From assembly GCA_020629175.1 (NCBI GenBank), contig JAHDDU010000027.1, positions 1 to 39,715 on the forward strand: DNA of 39,715 nt. The letters run 5' to 3'. The DNA is from Flavimaricola sp. GTDB taxonomy: Bacteria > Pseudomonadota > Alphaproteobacteria > Rhodobacterales > Rhodobacteraceae. Below, piece after piece: positions 34,969-39,715 of this stretch. Under the pieces are notes generated by a model that was not told the origin of the DNA, did no database searches, and saw nothing but the letters and a program-made list of their open reading frames with translations. Both the position numbers and the translations under genes were made by a program. How positions within the stretch are numbered: the stretch's first letter is position 1; each line of letters begins with the position of its first letter.

Positions 34969-35352
34969 ATGACCGGCACAGCGACACTCACGAAAACACT
35001 GCTCAGCGAAGGGATCTGGCAAGGTGTCCTGACCTGCGAAGGCAAAGACGAGATGTGGCAACCCCGCATCGAAGTGACCCATCTGGACGAAACGGTTGAT
35101 GGTGTCACCATCACCAAACTCCCGGACGAAGACGGATGGCTTGTGGAAGTTGCAGTGCCTATCGAAGCGATCTCGGATGGTGTGCAGACCTTCCTGATAT
35201 ACGACAGCGACAGTCACGAGCCGCTGGCCTCCTTTGCCGTTCTGGCGGGCGACGCCTTGGCAGAGGACATCCGGGCCGAGCTTGATCTGATGCGCGCCGA
35301 ATTGGAATTGGTCAAACGCGCATTCCGCAGACACTGCCTCGAGACGATGTAA
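34969..35352 (+). CDS. Small protein of unknown function, partner of DUF6478-like gene
   Basis: A 127-residue acidic protein, not recognised. The first 95 residues alternate in a beta-rich pattern (GVLTCEGKDEMWQP, GWLVEVAVPIEAIS, TFLIYDS). The last 35 form a likely amphipathic helix (AEDIRAELDLMRAELELVKR). No signal peptide is seen. It lies 12 bases after the DUF6478-like gene with a good AAGGGAC ribosome binding site, and the two probably form a unit. Confidence 0.7.
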   Translation: MTGTATLTKTLLSEGIWQGVLTCEGKDEMWQPRIEVTHLDETVDGVTITKLPDEDGWLVEVAVPIEAISDGVQTFLIYDSDSHEPLASFAVLAGDALAEDIRAELDLMRAELELVKRAFRRHCLETM

Positions 35353-35426
35353 GGAAAACACGCTTGGGTTGTGTCAAAAACGCCTTCGTAACGCCTTAGT
35401 CTCCCCACTTTCGCCTGTCATGCAGC

Positions 35427-36269
35427 ATGCATCCCAATTGGAGCACTGCATTGATCCGCCACCTGTTCCTCACTCTTTGCCTAAGCATCTCAACGCCCAC
35501 TGCTACGTTGGCCGACGATGTGCTGGATGCTCTGGATCGACCAGATGAGGTTCGGAGCTGGCGCGCCGTCGGCAAACTCGAAATTGGCGGCATGGGCTCC
35601 TGCACTGCCACACTCATTGACACCGATCTAGTGCTAACCGCCGCGCATTGCTTAGTCAGCGAAGATGGCACCCCGCATGATCCCGACGACATCATGTTTC
35701 GCGCAGCCTTCCAGAACGGCCGTCAGGCCGCCGCCGTCCGTGCAGAGACCTTTGTTGTGCCTGATGCATATGATCCAAACGGACACCGGCTTACCAATGG
35801 CTTTGCCGTTGATGTTGGCCTCATCCGGCTGGTCCGGGATGTCCCGTCCACGCAGATCGCCCCGTTCTCCCCCGCGCAAGGCGTCTCGCGCCGCGAGGAG
35901 CTGACCGTCGTTTCTTATGGGCAGGGCCGCAACGACGCACCCTCACTACAACGCCGGTGCAATCAGTTAAGTCAGGAGCAGGGGCTCATTGTGATGGATT
36001 GCGATGCCACCTTTGGATCGTCCGGTGCACCGGTTTTCGTGATGCGGGCAGGACGGCCGCAGATTGCAGGCGTTCTGGCGGGTGGTTTCAACAATCCAAA
36101 CGGCTTTCTGACAGTCGCCGTTCCGCTTTCTGAACATTTGCCAATTTTGCGCCGGGAGCTTGCCGGGCTGCAGGCAACCATCGGCGCGCCATCAGGCTCA
36201 GCGGTTCAATTGCTGCGTCCGGGCGATGTTTCAAACAGCAGCGCGCGTTTTATCACCGTAGGTGAGTAG
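35427..36269 (+). CDS. Secreted trypsin-like serine protease
   Basis: A 280-residue S1-family protease. A signal peptide (about residues 8-29, ending TLA) precedes the mature chain. The catalytic triad is visible: His74 in LTAAHC, Asp129 in AVDVGLIRL, and Ser199 in FGSSGAPV. Cysteines near the histidine (59, 75) and before the serine (178, 192) fit typical disulfides. After the protease core a tail of about 40 residues follows. The usual residue 189 pocket Asp is in DCDATFGSSG, suggesting preference for basic side chains. No PDZ domain, so it is not DegP-like. Confidence 0.88.
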   Translation: MHPNWSTALIRHLFLTLCLSISTPTATLADDVLDALDRPDEVRSWRAVGKLEIGGMGSCTATLIDTDLVLTAAHCLVSEDGTPHDPDDIMFRAAFQNGRQAAAVRAETFVVPDAYDPNGHRLTNGFAVDVGLIRLVRDVPSTQIAPFSPAQGVSRREELTVVSYGQGRNDAPSLQRRCNQLSQEQGLIVMDCDATFGSSGAPVFVMRAGRPQIAGVLAGGFNNPNGFLTVAVPLSEHLPILRRELAGLQATIGAPSGSAVQLLRPGDVSNSSARFITVGE

Positions 36270-36368
36270 CGGCATGTTTAGTCCTGCTTCAGCGGTTGGA
36301 TGCCTCCGGCGGGGGTCGCGGCCCGAAGAAGTCGAGGCATATCCCTTGTCTCAGATGACGCGGCGTAG

Positions 36369-38447
<2,079 letters not shown>

Positions 38448-38472
38448 CCATCAGGTCAAAGGCGAAACCAAT

Positions 38473-38509
38473 GCCGCAATTGCAACGGCATTGTTGTGGC
38501 ATTTGCGGC
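38473..38509 (+). repeat. Inverted repeat downstream of fadH-type gene
   Basis: GCCGCAATTGC (38473-38483) and GCATTTGCGGC (38499-38509) are inverted repeats of 11 bases with one mismatch and a 15-base loop, 25 bases after the stop. No T run follows, so it is not a classical rho-independent terminator. It may slow polymerase or stabilise the mRNA 3' end. Confidence 0.45.
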
Positions 38510-38652
38510 AATTCGAACACCTGCTACAGGATGAAATACCACAAGCCATTGTTTTTATTATCTAACTTTAGGGCAACCGGGGCGTGAGCCCTTCACCTTT
38601 ATCTGTCCACAGGCCCTAAACACTTCCCTCAATAACCACCCTATTGTCCGAC

Positions 38653-38676
38653 TTTTGACCCATTCCACGGTCAAAA
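38653..38676. promoter_or_regulatory. Perfect dyad upstream of LysR gene (candidate operator)
   Basis: TTTTGACC (38653-38660), 8 bases, GGTCAAAA (38669-38676): a perfect 8-base inverted repeat centred about 49 bases before the LysR ATG at 38714. This size and position suit an autoregulatory binding site for a LysR-type regulator. Binding is inferred. Confidence 0.55.
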
Positions 38677-38713
38677 ACACTGCCAGTAACCACGGATATG
38701 AAGGTGCGAGTTT

Positions 38714-39622
38714 ATGGATCGCCTAACTGAAATGGAGGCCTTCGCGACAGTCGTCGATCAAGGAGGCTTCACAGATGCTGCCAAGAAGATGGGCATCTCA
38801 AAATCGGCCGTGTCAAAGCACGTGTCGTCGCTGGAGGCCCGTCTGGGGGCGCGCCTCCTAAACCGGACCACACGTCGTGTGTCTCCTACTGAAATTGGTC
38901 TTGCATACTACGATCGCGCCCGTCGCGTGCTCAATGATGCAGGCGAAGCTGATGCATTGGTCACCTCCATGCAGTCTGCGCCGTCCGGTCTGCTCCGGAT
39001 TTCGGTCGCAACTGACTTTGGCGTGAACCATCTCAGCCCCGTGCTCGGTGATTTCCTGTCGGAGTTCCCGGACATCACGGTCAACATGGTTCTGAATAAC
39101 CGTTACGTTGAACTGATTTCCGAAGGCTTTGACATGGCTGTCCGGATTGGTGAGTTGGAAGACAGCACGCTGCGTGCTCGCAAACTCACTGAGACGACCA
39201 AGCGCATGATTGCCGCTCCGAGTTACTTTGAAGAATATGGTCGTCCTGAAAAGATCGATGACCTGAACGAGCACAAGCTCCTTCACTACTCCAACCAGTC
39301 CAACGGCGCCGTATGGAAGCTGACCGCCCCTTCGGGTGAAAAGCGTCAGGTCCGCACCGCAGGCTGGCTCACAGTCAACGATGGTCAGTCCTTGCTGAAC
39401 GCCTGTATCTCGGGCCTCGGCATCGCGTATCTGCCGTCCTTCCTCTATGCCGACGCGCTACGCGACGGTCTGGTCGAAGAGGCGATCCCCGATCTGCCCG
39501 TCGACACCCAAGGTATCTACGCCGTCTACCCCCCCGGCCGGTTCACCCAGCCCAAGGTGCGCGCGTTTATCGATTTCCTCGTCAATTCTTTTGCCGAGAA
39601 AGGCCCAGACAGCTGGACCTAA
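38714..39622 (+). CDS. LysR-family transcriptional regulator
   Basis: A 302-residue LysR regulator. The N-terminal winged helix-turn-helix (residues 1-60) contains FTDAAKKMGISKSAVSKHVSSLEARLGARLLNRTTR. A linker helix and two-lobe effector domain (about 90-295) follow, with LRISVATDFG and WLTVNDGQSLLNACISGLGIAYLPS. It resembles the CrgA/DsdC-like subgroup. The effector and targets are unknown. It stands alone, with no divergent neighbour to name as target. A perfect dyad lies just upstream and a terminator just downstream, so it is a single-gene unit. Confidence 0.93.
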   Translation: MDRLTEMEAFATVVDQGGFTDAAKKMGISKSAVSKHVSSLEARLGARLLNRTTRRVSPTEIGLAYYDRARRVLNDAGEADALVTSMQSAPSGLLRISVATDFGVNHLSPVLGDFLSEFPDITVNMVLNNRYVELISEGFDMAVRIGELEDSTLRARKLTETTKRMIAAPSYFEEYGRPEKIDDLNEHKLLHYSNQSNGAVWKLTAPSGEKRQVRTAGWLTVNDGQSLLNACISGLGIAYLPSFLYADALRDGLVEEAIPDLPVDTQGIYAVYPPGRFTQPKVRAFIDFLVNSFAEKGPDSWT

Positions 39623-39649
39623 CAATACCCACGTCACCCGGGTTACACG

Positions 39650-39680
39650 AAAGGCGCGCCTCAGCCGGGGCGCGTCTTTT
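39650..39680 (+). terminator. Rho-independent terminator after LysR gene
   Basis: A hairpin with AAAGGCGCGCCT (39650-39661) pairing with GGGGCGCGTCTTT (39667-39679), a 12-base stem with two G-T pairs and a short loop, ending in TTTT. It lies 28 bases after the stop codon at 39622. Confidence 0.85.
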
Positions 39681-39715
39681 GGCGTTTTATGGGGGAGTGA
39701 GGAATGACTGGTGTG

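Overview
The window looks like chromosomal DNA of an alphaproteobacterium of the Rhodobacteraceae (Roseobacter group). This rests on gene content, not on a marker search. The content includes DUF2125 proteins, a DUF4170 gene next to waaA and lpxK, a DUF6478-type gene, a dsbA/DciA-like/mutY/smc neighbourhood, and an aerobic CobN route to cobalamin. Base composition is moderately GC-rich. Genes are packed tightly, with many 1-4 base stop/start overlaps and several tail-to-tail overlaps. I see no tRNA, rRNA, CRISPR array, insertion sequence, integrase or phage gene, so this reads as ordinary core and near-core chromosome rather than an island.

Layout. Positions 1-2000 hold the end of a membrane protein gene, then a minus-strand pair (SDR dehydrogenase and a crotonase-fold protein lacking both usual glutamates). 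Positions 2138-5680 hold two DUF2125 paralogues separated by a strong terminator, and a VOC protein. Positions 5723-8649 hold pmbA/tldE, a CysQ/IMPase-type phosphatase and an SGNH hydrolase. Positions 8747-11214 hold the lipid A/Kdo block (DUF4170, waaA, lpxK). Positions 11221-14752 hold a minus pair (DsbA-like, DciA-like), then mutY and an AlkB alkane hydroxylase on plus. Positions 14749-18204 hold smc on minus.

Positions 18440-25275 form a cobalt/cobalamin operon: cobalamin riboswitch, cbtB, cbtA, a His-rich exported protein, cobW, a GNAT acetyltransferase and cobN. Cobalt entry (CbtAB), possible metal handling (His-rich protein, CobW) and insertion (CobN) lie under one vitamin B12 sensor. 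Positions 25261-29241 are all minus: a ChbG/YdjC deacetylase and an unnamed envelope module of rhodanese-like protein, LysM protein, secreted four-cysteine protein and a second LysM protein. That module has two candidate promoters carrying clear dyad symmetry.

Positions 29366-31574 hold folC and accD on minus. From 31711 on plus come ilvD, a small lipoprotein, a DUF6478-like gene with a small partner, a secreted trypsin-like protease, a FadH-type 2,4-dienoyl-CoA reductase and a LysR regulator with a dyad upstream and a terminator downstream. The best candidates for undescribed biology are the rhodanese/LysM module and the His-rich exported protein in the cobalt operon.
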